Positions 1-8,496 of a stretch of DNA of 64,000 nucleotides are shown here, piece after piece. Made by a program: the position numbers and the translations under genes. Where the stretch lies: the NCBI RefSeq assembly GCF_051062515.1, contig NZ_JAMXEK010000002.1. One strand, given 5' to 3'. How positions within the stretch are numbered: position 1 is the stretch's first letter; each line of letters begins with the position of its first letter. A model generated the notes under the pieces. The model worked only from the letters and a program-made list of their open reading frames with translations. It was not told the DNA's origin and ran no database searches. The stretch is from Aliarcobacter sp017996075 (GTDB lineage: Bacteria; Campylobacterota; Campylobacteria; Campylobacterales; Arcobacteraceae).

Positions 1-261
1 TTTAATCAAGCATATGGTTTGGGTTCAAATTTAGGAGTTATGCTTCCTTATGGAAGAATGCAAGAGAGTGAAGCCGATGAAATAGGTATTTATCTAATGC
101 ATAAGGCTGGATACAACGTAAATGAAGCTACTAAATTTTGGGAAAATATGAGCGAAGGTAAAAGTGGAGAAAATGACTTTTTCTCTACACATCCAAGTTC
201 ACAAAATAGAACAAAAGATATTCAAACTGTAATAAATAAGATTGGAAATGAAGCAAAATAG
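1..261 (+). CDS. M48 family metalloprotease, C-terminal part (5' end outside window)
   Basis: The reading frame is open from the first base and ends at the TAG at 259-261, so only the last 86 or so residues are seen. The ESEADEIG stretch is the third zinc ligand region of M48 peptidases (BepA/YfgC, Oma1, HtpX type), in which Glu binds zinc and Asp supports the active site. The later FFSTHPSS..R motif (STHP..xxR) is typical of periplasmic BepA/YcaL-like members. These act in the periplasm on outer-membrane proteins. The HEXXH motif would lie upstream of the window. The gene is followed directly by an intrinsic terminator, so it ends its transcription unit. Confidence 0.85.
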   Translation, partial: FNQAYGLGSNLGVMLPYGRMQESEADEIGIYLMHKAGYNVNEATKFWENMSEGKSGENDFFSTHPSSQNRTKDIQTVINKIGNEAK

Positions 262-288
262 ATAGATTCTCACATCTATCTATTTTTT
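258..288 (+). terminator. Intrinsic terminator after the M48 protease gene
   Basis: A perfect 9-bp stem (258-266 with 275-283) with an 8-base loop overlaps the stop codon and runs into a T tract. It separates the protease gene from tsdA. Confidence 0.75.
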
Positions 289-354
289 GTTACATTCAAG
301 TTATATTAATAAGCTATCATTCTTTATATCATTAAATAGTAGGAGGAGTTATTT

Positions 355-1353
355 ATGAAAAAGATTTTAACAGTTGCAGTTTGTAGTGCATTAAGTATTA
401 GTTCACTGTTTGCTTCTGAAGTTGTAAAGTTTGATAAAAAACTTATACAAGAAAGAAACAATATTGGTTACAAATATGAAGGTGAAAAACTTGAGTATAA
501 AATTCCAGATGAAAGTACAATCCCAAATAACCAATTTGGAGATTTAATTAAATATGGAAAAGAGCTAGTAGTTCATACTTATAAACATATAGGTCCTGAA
601 GTTAAAGACAAAAATATGAGATATGCTGGAAATAATCTTTCATGTCAAAGTTGTCACTTAGACGCAGGTACAAAAGAGTATTCTGCACCATTTGTAGGAA
701 TTTACGGAAACTTTCCACAGTATAGACCTAGAGAGAATGTAATAGGTTCTTTATCTGATAGAATAAATGGTTGTATGGAAAGAAGTATGAATGGAAAACC
801 ACTGCCAAATTCAAGCAAAGAGATGAAGGCTATGGAAGCTTATATTTATTGGTTAAGTCAAGGTGTTCCAATTGGAGCAAAAGTTGAAGGAATTGGTTTA
901 GCTGAAGTAAATAGAAAAATGATACAAACAACAAAAGCAGATCCTGTTAAGGGAAAAGCTGTATATGATGTTCATTGTGCTTCTTGTCATGGAGAAAATG
1001 GAGAAGGTATTAAAAACGAAGGTCTTGCAAATGGTTATTTATATCCACCACTTTGGGGGAAAGATAGCTACAATAAAGGTGCTGGAATGTACAGAACTTT
1101 AAAAGCTATGGATTTTATAAAAGCAAATATGCCTTTAGGAGCAACTCATCAAAATCCAATTTTAACTGATGAAGAGGCTTATAATGTTGCTGTTTATATG
1201 AATTTAAATGAACACGAAAGACCAGAAAAAGAAAATAGAGAAAAAGATTTCCCAGATGCTGCTGTAAAAGCTCCTGATGCTTATATACAAGGAAAAGATT
1301 CAGAGGATAGAAGATTTGGACCATTTGGACAATTTATCAAAACTAATAAATAA
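355..1353 (+). CDS. tsdA: Thiosulfate dehydrogenase, TsdA-type dihaem cytochrome c
   Basis: 332 residues with a Sec signal peptide (residues 1 to about 21, cleaved near FAS-E), so it is exported to the periplasm. Two haem c motifs are visible: CQSCH at 97-101 and CASCH at 208-212. Between them lies RINGCMERSMNG, whose Cys140 matches the unusual axial Cys ligand of haem 1 in TsdA. The blocks around YRPRENVIGS and YIYWLSQGVPIG are also TsdA-like. The family interconverts thiosulfate and tetrathionate and works as a dehydrogenase or tetrathionate reductase depending on the species; direction cannot be read from sequence. An AGGAGG site lies 8-14 bases before the ATG. The downstream sensor genes start 15 bases later and are probably cotranscribed. 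Confidence 0.85.
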   Translation: MKKILTVAVCSALSISSLFASEVVKFDKKLIQERNNIGYKYEGEKLEYKIPDESTIPNNQFGDLIKYGKELVVHTYKHIGPEVKDKNMRYAGNNLSCQSCHLDAGTKEYSAPFVGIYGNFPQYRPRENVIGSLSDRINGCMERSMNGKPLPNSSKEMKAMEAYIYWLSQGVPIGAKVEGIGLAEVNRKMIQTTKADPVKGKAVYDVHCASCHGENGEGIKNEGLANGYLYPPLWGKDSYNKGAGMYRTLKAMDFIKANMPLGATHQNPILTDEEAYNVAVYMNLNEHERPEKENREKDFPDAAVKAPDAYIQGKDSEDRRFGPFGQFIKTNK

Positions 1354-1368
1354 AAAAGGAGTATCTTT

Positions 1369-2313
1369 ATGATACTTCCTTTTATAAGAACTTATAAAAA
1401 AACTTTTATTTTATTCTTTTTATTTATTGCTACTCTTCTATATTTCTTATATAAATATAACAATATCTTAAATGAAAAAACTTTAGATATTTTTGTACAA
1501 AATCAAGTTCAAATTGCACAAAATGAACTAGAAAATCAAAAAAACCAAGCTTTATCTTTAGCTTTAATGTTTTCTAAAAATCAAGATATTATAAATAATT
1601 TAGAAAAAAACAACCATATAGAACTAAAAAAAGAGCTTTTAAAACTTTTAAATATTATAAAAACATATACAAAAAATAGTATAGATATTCAAATTCATAC
1701 AAAAGATTTAGAGGTATTTACAAGAAGTTGGGAAGATAAAGATTTTGGATTAAAACTTGATAGTTTTAGAGAGGGTCTTGTAAAGGTTAAAAACCAAAAG
1801 GAACCTTATGTTTCAAGTGAATTAGGAAAACGATTTAACATAAAAGCGATTGTACCAATTTATAATGATAAAAATATATTTATAGGTTCTCTTGAAGTAA
1901 TAGTTGATTTTAAATCTCTTGTAAATAGGCTTAAAACTTTAGGAATAGACTCTGTAGTTATGATAGAGAAAGATTATTTAAAAATTGCAACTTATCACCA
2001 AAATAATCAAAAGTTTAAAGATTATGCTATTTTGGAGAGTAGTTTTACAAAAGGATTATTAGATATTTTAGAAAAAAATCCACAATTTTTAAAAAAAGAT
2101 AAGTTTTATTATGAACTAGATAATAGAATTTTTACTCAAATTCCTTTAGGAGAGTTTGAAAATAGTAGTGTTGGAGTTTTGCTTATTAGTTTTGATAAAA
2201 ATATAAACAACTTTAGATATTTACCAAAATATGATTACTTTATAGATGTTGAAATAAAAGATGAAAAAAATGATAATAAAGATATTTTAAAAAAAGAGAT
2301 AATAATTAGATGA
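1369..2313 (+). CDS. Membrane-anchored periplasmic double-Cache sensor protein without output domain
   Basis: 314 residues. One N-terminal membrane segment (about 11-30) is followed by a periplasmic region with the helical start and alpha/beta pattern of dCache_3-like sensory domains (for example KAIVPIYNDKNIFIGSLEVIVDF). After the domain there are only about 30 charged residues. There is no second membrane helix, HAMP, kinase or GGDEF domain. It starts 15 bases after tsdA with an AAAGGAG site and overlaps the response regulator start by ATGA. I infer that it senses a ligand and passes the signal to the kinase two genes downstream, possibly thiosulfate or tetrathionate given tsdA. The ligand is a guess; the domain call is by pattern only. 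Confidence 0.7.
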   Translation: MILPFIRTYKKTFILFFLFIATLLYFLYKYNNILNEKTLDIFVQNQVQIAQNELENQKNQALSLALMFSKNQDIINNLEKNNHIELKKELLKLLNIIKTYTKNSIDIQIHTKDLEVFTRSWEDKDFGLKLDSFREGLVKVKNQKEPYVSSELGKRFNIKAIVPIYNDKNIFIGSLEVIVDFKSLVNRLKTLGIDSVVMIEKDYLKIATYHQNNQKFKDYAILESSFTKGLLDILEKNPQFLKKDKFYYELDNRIFTQIPLGEFENSSVGVLLISFDKNINNFRYLPKYDYFIDVEIKDEKNDNKDILKKEIIIR

Positions 2314-2969
2314 TAAAAATATTGTTGCTAGAAGATGACTATTTATATAAAATCTCAATTAAGGAGTTTTTAGAAGAGCTTGATTTTGTAGTTGATGATT
2401 TTGATAATGGAGAAGATGCTTTAAACTCAATTTTTGAAAAAAGGTATGATCTGCTGTTACTTGATATAAGAGTTCCAAAGATGGATGGATTTGAGCTTGT
2501 AAAGCATGTAAGAGAAGCCTCTATTGATACTCCAATTATAATTTTAACTTCACTTACAGATATAAAAGATTTAAGCCGTGGATACACTCTTGGTTGCAAT
2601 GATTATATTAGAAAACCTTTTGATATGATTGAGCTAAAATTTAGAATAGAGGCACTTATAAAAAATCATTTTAACTCAAGTGATGACTGTATTGAGCTTG
2701 AGTTGGGATTTAAATACAACATACAAAAATCTCTTCTTTATAGAGATGAAGAGTTGGTTGATTTATCAGCAAAAGAGCTTGAACTTCTATCTTTTTTGGT
2801 ACAAAATAGAGGTTTTTTTGTATCTATTGAGTCTTTACATGAAAATGTTTGGGAAAATAAAGATATATCTTATGCAGATATTAGAATGTGTATAAAAAGA
2901 GTTAGAGAAAAAACAGACAAAGATTTTATTAAAACAAAGAGATTTTTAGGTTATAAAATTGATAAATAG
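2310..2969 (+). CDS. OmpR/PhoB-family response regulator
   Basis: 219 residues. The receiver domain (1 to about 115) has the acidic pair at 9-10, phospho-acceptor Asp52 in LLLDIRVPKMDG, Thr80 and Lys102 in the RKPF motif. The C-terminal half is a winged helix ending in RFLGYKI, as in OmpR-type DNA-binding domains. The start overlaps the Cache gene by 4 bases and the end overlaps the kinase, so the three are translationally coupled. The likely targets are its own operon including tsdA. No binding site was recognised. Confidence 0.92.
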   Translation: MIKILLLEDDYLYKISIKEFLEELDFVVDDFDNGEDALNSIFEKRYDLLLLDIRVPKMDGFELVKHVREASIDTPIIILTSLTDIKDLSRGYTLGCNDYIRKPFDMIELKFRIEALIKNHFNSSDDCIELELGFKYNIQKSLLYRDEELVDLSAKELELLSFLVQNRGFFVSIESLHENVWENKDISYADIRMCIKRVREKTDKDFIKTKRFLGYKIDK

Positions 2970-4101
2970 TAAATCAGAACTAAAATATATTGTAATTCAA
3001 GTAACAATTACACTTTTAATTGCTCTTATTCCAATATATTTTTATATAGATGCAACAAAAAATAATCAAGATATAAAAGATAAGATAGATTTACAAAATT
3101 ATGCAAATCAAATTGTTTTAAAAATAGATTATTTTAAAAGACAGAATAACAATATATTTTATTATCCAAGATCAAACATATATTTCTCTTCAATTTTTGA
3201 TAAAAATAAAAATGAAATATTCTCTTCAAATGAATCTTTAGAGTTTTTTTATGAAGATTTTAAAAAATTTAACGATAGATTTTGTTATCAAAAAGAGTTA
3301 AATCAAAATATTTTAGATGCTTCATTTTTAATTGTTTGCAAAAATATTGATTATAGTGAGGTTATTTATAATGCCTTAATACTTATCTCAATAGTTACTT
3401 TTTTTATATTTTTACTCTCATTTTTTGTAATAAAACAGAGCATTGAGCCATATAAAAAATTAAATATCTATTTAGATGAGTTTTTAAAAGATGCTATGCA
3501 TGAACTTAAAACTCCAATAGGAGTTGCTAGAATAAATATTGATATGTTATCAATGAGATTAAGAAATGATAAAAATATTTTAAGAGTAAAATCTGCTTTG
3601 AAAAATATGACAATAATTTATGAAGATTTAGAGTATTACATGCAACAACATGAGGTAAAAGAGTTAAAAACAGATATTAATTTATCTTCATTTTTAGAAA
3701 AAAGAGTTGAGTTTTTCAATGATTTAGCAGTAGCTAGAAATATAGTTTTTCATAAAAAGATTGAAGCAAATATTGAAATAGTTTTTAATGAGATTGAAGC
3801 TTATAGAATAATTGATAATAACCTATCAAATGCAATAAAATATTCAAAAAATGATTCAAATATTTATATTAGTTTAATAAAAGATGATAAAAATATAAGG
3901 CTTGTTTTTAAAGATGAAGGAGTTGGTATAAAAGATACATCAACTGTTTTTAAAAGATATTATAGAGGCGATAATATAACAGGTGGATTTGGAATAGGAC
4001 TTAGTATTGTAAAAAATATTTGTGATAAAAATGGTATAAAAATTGAGCTAGACTCAAAAGAGAATCAAGGCTCAACTTTTACATATATTTTTAGTTTGTA
4101 G
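2959..4101 (+). CDS. Sensor histidine kinase (HisKA/HATPase_c), TTG start
   Basis: 380 residues from a TTG that overlaps the regulator stop by 11 bases. It has two membrane helices (about 10-30 and 137-157) around a short periplasmic loop. There is no clear HAMP. The phospho-acceptor His181 lies in MHELKTPIG. The ATPase domain shows the N box (DNNLSNAIKYS), the G1 box (DEGVGIKD) and the GGFGIGLSIV G2 box. The periplasmic loop is too small for a large ligand domain, which fits sensing through the neighbouring Cache protein. The 3' end overlaps the convergent SMR gene by 11 bases. Confidence 0.9.
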   Translation: MINSKSELKYIVIQVTITLLIALIPIYFYIDATKNNQDIKDKIDLQNYANQIVLKIDYFKRQNNNIFYYPRSNIYFSSIFDKNKNEIFSSNESLEFFYEDFKKFNDRFCYQKELNQNILDASFLIVCKNIDYSEVIYNALILISIVTFFIFLLSFFVIKQSIEPYKKLNIYLDEFLKDAMHELKTPIGVARINIDMLSMRLRNDKNILRVKSALKNMTIIYEDLEYYMQQHEVKELKTDINLSSFLEKRVEFFNDLAVARNIVFHKKIEANIEIVFNEIEAYRIIDNNLSNAIKYSKNDSNIYISLIKDDKNIRLVFKDEGVGIKDTSTVFKRYYRGDNITGGFGIGLSIVKNICDKNGIKIELDSKENQGSTFTYIFSL

Positions 4102-4408
4102 TAAATTTAAGACCAACTATTCCTATAAGAATAAATAAAATACTTATAACTCTAATTAAAGTCATAGATTCACCAAAAAGCATAATTCCAGCAATTACAG
4201 TTCCAACAGTTCCAATACCTACCCAAACAGCATAAGCTGTACCAATAGGAAGAGCTTTTAAAGCAAGACTAAGAAGATAAAAACTTATAAACATAGTAAT
4301 AATAGTAATTATACTAGGAGTTAATTTTGTAAAACCCTCACTATATTTTAAACCAATAGCCCAAGCTATTTCAAATAATCCAGCTAAAAACAGTATTATC
4401 CAACTCAT
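4091..4408 (-). CDS. sugE: SMR-family exporter, SugE/Gdx guanidinium type
   Basis: 105 residues with four membrane helices. The essential Glu13 sits in AGLFEIAWAIGLKYSEGF, which is characteristic of the SugE/Gdx branch of small multidrug resistance proteins. Characterised Gdx members are dimeric guanidinium/proton antiporters. This reading is strongly supported by the guanidine-II riboswitch just upstream. An AAAGG site precedes the ATG. The stop region overlaps the convergent kinase gene. Confidence 0.88.
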   Translation of the reverse strand: MSWIILFLAGLFEIAWAIGLKYSEGFTKLTPSIITIITMFISFYLLSLALKALPIGTAYAVWVGIGTVGTVIAGIMLFGESMTLIRVISILFILIGIVGLKFTTN

Positions 4409-4430
4409 AAAAAACCTTTATTTGAAAATT

Positions 4431-4472
4431 GAGGCCGTCCTCGGTTGAGTAAAGAGGCTAGGTCGTCCTAGC
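4431..4472 (-). promoter_or_regulatory. Guanidine-II (mini-ykkC) riboswitch controlling the SMR exporter
   Basis: On the minus strand two hairpins follow each other. The first is GCTAGG-ACGA-CCTAGC (4472-4457) and the second is GAGG-ACGG-CCTC (4442-4431), joined by 14 bases. Two small stems with ACGR tetraloops are the defining structure of the mini-ykkC class. The second stem ends 22 bases before the ATG, close to the AAAGG site. This fits control of ribosome access, with guanidine binding favouring expression. No terminator stem is present between it and the gene. Confidence 0.88.
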
Positions 4473-4489
4473 TTTTAAGAAGCCCATTT

Positions 4490-4495
4490 TATAAT
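4490..4495 (+). promoter_or_regulatory. Probable -10 box for the DMT exporter
   Basis: TATAAT lies 49 bases before the TTG start. The same AT-rich stretch read on the minus strand (TATAAA) could serve the riboswitch transcript, so divergent promoters probably overlap here. Confidence 0.4.
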
Positions 4496-4538
4496 CTTTT
4501 AGATAAAATACTCTTAAAAATAAATAAAAGGATTTTAT

Positions 4539-5420
4539 TTGAATGAACGAGTAAATGCCCATATTATGATATTAATAGCAACTATTTTAATAGCTGGTTC
4601 ATTTTTAGCTTCACAAAAATTGTCAAGTATAATTGATCCAATATCTTTGACTCTATTAAGATTTATTTTAGCTCTTGCATTTTTATCTCCAATAGTTATT
4701 TTCAACAAAGATAGACTAAAAGAAGTAATAAAAGTAGTTCCAAAAGCTATGATTGTAAGCCTTGTATATACTTTATATTTTATAGGAATGCTAAAAGCTT
4801 TAGAAGATACTACAGTTTTAAATAGTGGAGCTATTTATACTTTAGTTCCTTTGATGACTGCTATTTTATGTATATTTTTCTTTAAAGAAAAAATTGCTTT
4901 AAAACAACTATTTATTTATTTTTTAGGAATAATTTCAACTTGCATTGTTGTATTTAATGCAGATTTAAATCTATTTTTATCTCTATTGCTAAACAAGGGA
5001 GATATTGTCTTTCTACTTGCTTCATTTTCTATGGCATTGTATCCTGTATTTATAAAGCTTTTATATAGTAAAAAAGATGAATTACTTGTTTTAGTTTTTG
5101 CTACACTAATTGGTGGAATTATTTGGATGAGTTTAACTATGCAAATTCTAAATATTCCTTATGCATGGAATAAGTTGGATCTAAATCATATATATTTACT
5201 TTTGTATTTAGTAATAGGAACAACAATAATCACACTATTTTTATATCAAAAAGCAACTTTAGTTTTAGGGGCTAAAAAAGTTATGGCATATATTTATTTA
5301 AGTCCTGCTATGGTTGCTATTATTATGTTTTTAGTTGAAGGTGATACTATTTCATTTGGAGTTTTTATTGGGATTTTATTATCAACTTTTGCTACAATTA
5401 TAATTTTACGACAAAAATAG
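4539..5420 (+). CDS. EamA/DMT-superfamily transporter, TTG start
   Basis: 293 residues, about ten hydrophobic helices arranged as two EamA repeats (roughly 8-135 and 150-290). The first repeat has the typical DPISLTLLRFILA and NSGAIYTLVPL stretches. These proteins export amino acids, purines or other metabolites; the substrate cannot be told. The TTG at 4539 is preceded by AAAGGA at 4527-4532, and the nearby ATG is out of frame. The next gene starts 11 bases after the stop and may be cotranscribed. Confidence 0.85.
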   Translation: MNERVNAHIMILIATILIAGSFLASQKLSSIIDPISLTLLRFILALAFLSPIVIFNKDRLKEVIKVVPKAMIVSLVYTLYFIGMLKALEDTTVLNSGAIYTLVPLMTAILCIFFFKEKIALKQLFIYFLGIISTCIVVFNADLNLFLSLLLNKGDIVFLLASFSMALYPVFIKLLYSKKDELLVLVFATLIGGIIWMSLTMQILNIPYAWNKLDLNHIYLLLYLVIGTTIITLFLYQKATLVLGAKKVMAYIYLSPAMVAIIMFLVEGDTISFGVFIGILLSTFATIIILRQK

Positions 5421-5431
5421 GAGAATAAAAA

Positions 5432-5956
5432 ATGAAAAAAACAGTATTAAGTTTAACTCTTTTTGTAAGCTTCATCTTTGCAGATAATTTTACACTAAAA
5501 AGTAATACATTAAAAGGTCAATTAACACACAAGCAGGTTTTTAATAGTTTTGGGTGTAGTGGAGAAAATATTTCTCCAGAGTTATCTTGGGAAAATTATC
5601 CAAAAGATACAAAATCATTTGCAATTACAGTTTATGACCCAGATGCACCAACTGGTTCAGGATGGTGGCATTGGATAGTTTTTAATATTCCAAAAAATAA
5701 TACAAATCTACCAGAAGGTTTTGGAAATATTGAGCAAAAAAATGTTATTCAAAGTATAACAGATTTTGGAAAAAATGGTTTTGGAGGAGCTTGCCCACCA
5801 ATTGGAGATAAAGCACATAAATATATTTTTACTGTTCATGCACTTGATATTGAAAATTTAAGTTTAGATAAAAACTCAACTCCTGCACTTGTTGGATATA
5901 TGCTAAACTCACATACAATAGCTAAAGCTTCAATAATCTCGTATTATCAAAGATAA
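5432..5956 (+). CDS. YbhB/YbcL-type PEBP-family protein, periplasmic
   Basis: 174 residues with a signal peptide (1 to about 17, MKKTVLSLTLFVSFIFA). The body carries the PEBP motifs DPDAPTGSGWWHWIVFNIP and PPIGDKAHKYIFTVHAL, which form the anion-binding pocket. Bacterial YbhB/YbcL members resemble Raf kinase inhibitor proteins; their role in bacteria is mostly unknown. A GGAG site precedes the ATG. It ends 37 bases before a strong bidirectional terminator. Confidence 0.9.
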   Translation: MKKTVLSLTLFVSFIFADNFTLKSNTLKGQLTHKQVFNSFGCSGENISPELSWENYPKDTKSFAITVYDPDAPTGSGWWHWIVFNIPKNNTNLPEGFGNIEQKNVIQSITDFGKNGFGGACPPIGDKAHKYIFTVHALDIENLSLDKNSTPALVGYMLNSHTIAKASIISYYQR

Positions 5957-5992
5957 AAATTTTAAAATTTAATTGATAATTAATCAAAAGTC

Positions 5993-6025
5993 ATCTATAT
6001 CTATTTTAAAAAAATAGATATAGAT
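5993..6025. terminator. Bidirectional terminator between PEBP and comEC genes
   Basis: A perfect 15-bp stem (5993-6007 with 6011-6025) with a 3-base loop lies between two convergent genes and overlaps the last codons of comEC. The stem ends in A/T runs, so it can act in both directions. Confidence 0.7.
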
Positions 6026-7241
6026 TAAATCCTATCATCAAAATATTTAATACCCAAAAAGCTTTTTTACTCCAAATAGATAAAAATGAAAACAAAATAT
6101 ATAGTATAAAAAAATATAAAGGAGTATAAACTTCATAAACATTGATTTTATTTTCTAAAAATATTTTTAAATAATCATCAAAATAGTAAGATATATAAAA
6201 ACTATGTGCAACAATTTCTAGTGGATAAAAAATTGTAAAAAATATTGTAATAGGAATTGAATAAAACTGCTCAAACGCTGTTTGAGCAAAAAAGTAGTGA
6301 ACTATTGGGTTAAATATTAAAAACATCCAGATATTAAAAAATATATAAAGTAAAATTTTATTTCCATCTTTAAAATATTGAATAAACAAATAGATATAAA
6401 AAACTGCAAATATAGAGAACCAAAATCCAATATTAAAAATATATTGTGGAAAAAGTGCAACAACTATTAAAAAAGTATAAAAAAGTGTGATATATGAAAT
6501 AATTTTTATATTGCTTCTTAAAAGATAAAGTCCAAGACAAAAAAGTACAAAAGCTCTTAAAAGAGATGGAACAATATCTGTTAAAAGTAGATAATAAAAT
6601 AAAATCCCCATAGTTATTAATAAAATATCAAATCTTCGATTTCTGTATGGAAAATATCTATTTTGAAAAAAACTATAAGGAAAATACAATATCCAATAAA
6701 TCACAAAAGATAAAACCACTAGATGAAAACCAGACAAAGCAACAACATGTGCTATTCCATAAGCTGTTATTATGTCTCTAAGTTCACTTGAAACTGGAAT
6801 TGCTAAAAACAGAGCATTAAAAAGCTCTTTTATAATAAAATCATCGTGGTTTTTTTCTATATTTTTGACAATTTTTTCTTTTAAATTACTTTGTTTTTCA
6901 ACTCTTTCAAAGTATAAAATATTTGTAAAAAAACCTTTTAAATAAGTATAAAATGTGATATTTCTAGTATCAAAAACTACATTTAAAAAATCTAGTTTTT
7001 TTATATTATCATCTTTTGAAAAAGAGGCAAAAAATTCAAAACCTTCGCTTTTTAGCTTTATAACATCAAATTTTTCTTTTGGGTAGATATTTAAAACTTC
7101 TGCTTTAGTTTCAAAAATATACTCATTTTTTAACTCTTTATATGAAAAATAGCTAAATAAAGTATTTATTATAAAAACAAAAAGTAGAAAAAGAGTAAAA
7201 AATAGACTATTTTTTGATATTTGGAAATTTTGAATAATCAT
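6006..7241 (-). CDS. comEC: ComEC/Rec2-type DNA uptake channel, short form
   Basis: 411 residues with many membrane helices. The central Competence domain carries AYGIAHVVALSGFHLVVLS and the later DIVPSLLRAFVLFCLGLYLL block, both characteristic of ComEC. The N-terminal soluble part (about 35-110) matches the OB-like DUF4131 region. There is no C-terminal metallo-beta-lactamase domain, which long ComEC proteins have; short forms are usual in Campylobacterota. The product would carry single-stranded DNA across the inner membrane during natural transformation. It starts 18 bases after the cyclase gene, so the two probably form an operon. Confidence 0.85.
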   Translation of the reverse strand: MIIQNFQISKNSLFFTLFLLFVFIINTLFSYFSYKELKNEYIFETKAEVLNIYPKEKFDVIKLKSEGFEFFASFSKDDNIKKLDFLNVVFDTRNITFYTYLKGFFTNILYFERVEKQSNLKEKIVKNIEKNHDDFIIKELFNALFLAIPVSSELRDIITAYGIAHVVALSGFHLVVLSFVIYWILYFPYSFFQNRYFPYRNRRFDILLITMGILFYYLLLTDIVPSLLRAFVLFCLGLYLLRSNIKIISYITLFYTFLIVVALFPQYIFNIGFWFSIFAVFYIYLFIQYFKDGNKILLYIFFNIWMFLIFNPIVHYFFAQTAFEQFYSIPITIFFTIFYPLEIVAHSFYISYYFDDYLKIFLENKINVYEVYTPLYFFILYILFSFLSIWSKKAFWVLNILMIGFNLYLFF

Positions 7242-7259
7242 AATAGATTATACAAAATT

Positions 7260-8336
7260 TTAAAGAATTGTCACCATATTTCTTCCACTATTTTTTGATA
7301 TATATAAAGCTTCATCCGCTCTTTTAAACAGGCTATGTTTTGTATCCTCTTTTTGAATAAAAGTAGCTCCAAGACTTATTGTAACTTTTCTTTCAAGCTC
7401 AAAATCAAAGCTTTCAACACTTGTTCTTATTTTATTTACAAATTTTTCTAGTTCATCTTTTGTATTTATATTTTCTGAAACTATTACAAACTCTTCTCCA
7501 CCAATTCTACAAAATAAATCATCTTTTTTAATATTTGTTAATATCACCTTTGTAGATTTAATTAAAACATCATCGCCTTTATCGTGTCCAAAATTATCAT
7601 TTATACTTTTAAAAAAATCTATGTCAAGTATTATATATGCTATCTTTTTATTATACTTTTTAAACAAATTTAGATAAATTTCAATAGCTTCGTTATATCT
7701 ATTTCTATTTCCTATATTTGTAAGAGTATCAATTGTCGAGATAACTTCCAAATTTAATCTAATACTTTTATTTACAATATAAATAATTATAAAACCAAAA
7801 AATAAATTTATTGTAAAAATTATAAATATAGATAAAAAAGAACCTATTTTTTCATCATATAATTTTTGAGCAGTATCTAAAGTTTCCATTGAGAGAACCC
7901 AAGTCTCTTCACTTTTATATAAAATTTTCTCTTTCAAATCAAAAGTTTTATTTTTATCATATGCTGATAATAAAATCTTTAAATCACTCCAAGAGTATTC
8001 CAACTCTTTTAGTTTTATATAAAAATCTTTCATAATATCTTTTGAGGTAGATTTTTCATAAGAGCTTGAAAAATCTTTAAATATCTTATCTATTATTAAA
8101 ATATTGTCATTACTATATCTATCTTGTAGAGTTAATTTAACAGCTCTTTGAATTCCACCTCTTATTTTACCACTACTATTTATTAAAGCGGCATCATTAC
8201 TTATACTTTTTATTGTGAAATGTACAAGAAAAGAGTTTGAAACAATTACAAAAATATATATTAAAATTATTGCTATTAATATTTTTCCTATTCCTAATTT
8301 ATATTTTATATAGCTCAATTCATCAAAAAATCTCAT
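7260..8336 (-). CDS. Membrane diguanylate cyclase with PilJ-like sensor region
   Basis: 358 residues. Membrane helices lie at about 17-40 and 167-189. Between them a helical periplasmic region begins with DAALINSSGKIRGGIQR, the signature of type IV pili methyl-accepting/PilJ N-terminal (nitrate-sensor-like) domains. The GGDEF domain has GGEEF at 279-283 with DIDFFKSIND upstream, so it should be active. The inhibitory I-site position (270-273) reads KKDD instead of RxxD, so product inhibition may be weak. It is probably cotranscribed with comEC. Confidence 0.88.
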   Translation of the reverse strand: MRFFDELSYIKYKLGIGKILIAIILIYIFVIVSNSFLVHFTIKSISNDAALINSSGKIRGGIQRAVKLTLQDRYSNDNILIIDKIFKDFSSSYEKSTSKDIMKDFYIKLKELEYSWSDLKILLSAYDKNKTFDLKEKILYKSEETWVLSMETLDTAQKLYDEKIGSFLSIFIIFTINLFFGFIIIYIVNKSIRLNLEVISTIDTLTNIGNRNRYNEAIEIYLNLFKKYNKKIAYIILDIDFFKSINDNFGHDKGDDVLIKSTKVILTNIKKDDLFCRIGGEEFVIVSENINTKDELEKFVNKIRTSVESFDFELERKVTISLGATFIQKEDTKHSLFKRADEALYISKNSGRNMVTIL

Positions 8337-8460
8337 CTTTACCCTTAGCGATATTTTTTCTTTACCTAAATTAAATCCAAAGCCAAAATATTATCATTTT
8401 TTATATTAGAAAGATATATATAATTAATTTAACAACTTTTAACCAATTTTTAAGTATATT

Positions 8461-8494
8461 AAGCCTTTATTATAAAATTTTTAAGGCTTTTTTT
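8461..8494 (+). other. Hairpin with T tract abutting the Fe-S protein start
   Basis: AAGCCTT (8461-8467) pairs with AAGGCTT (8483-8489), followed by a T run, and the ATG comes 2 bases later. The AAGG in the right arm is the only ribosome binding site. A TATAAA in the loop could be the -10 box, in which case the RNA would contain only the right arm. It is therefore either a terminator or translation switch, or a chance structure. Confidence 0.35.
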
Positions 8495-8496
8495 AA

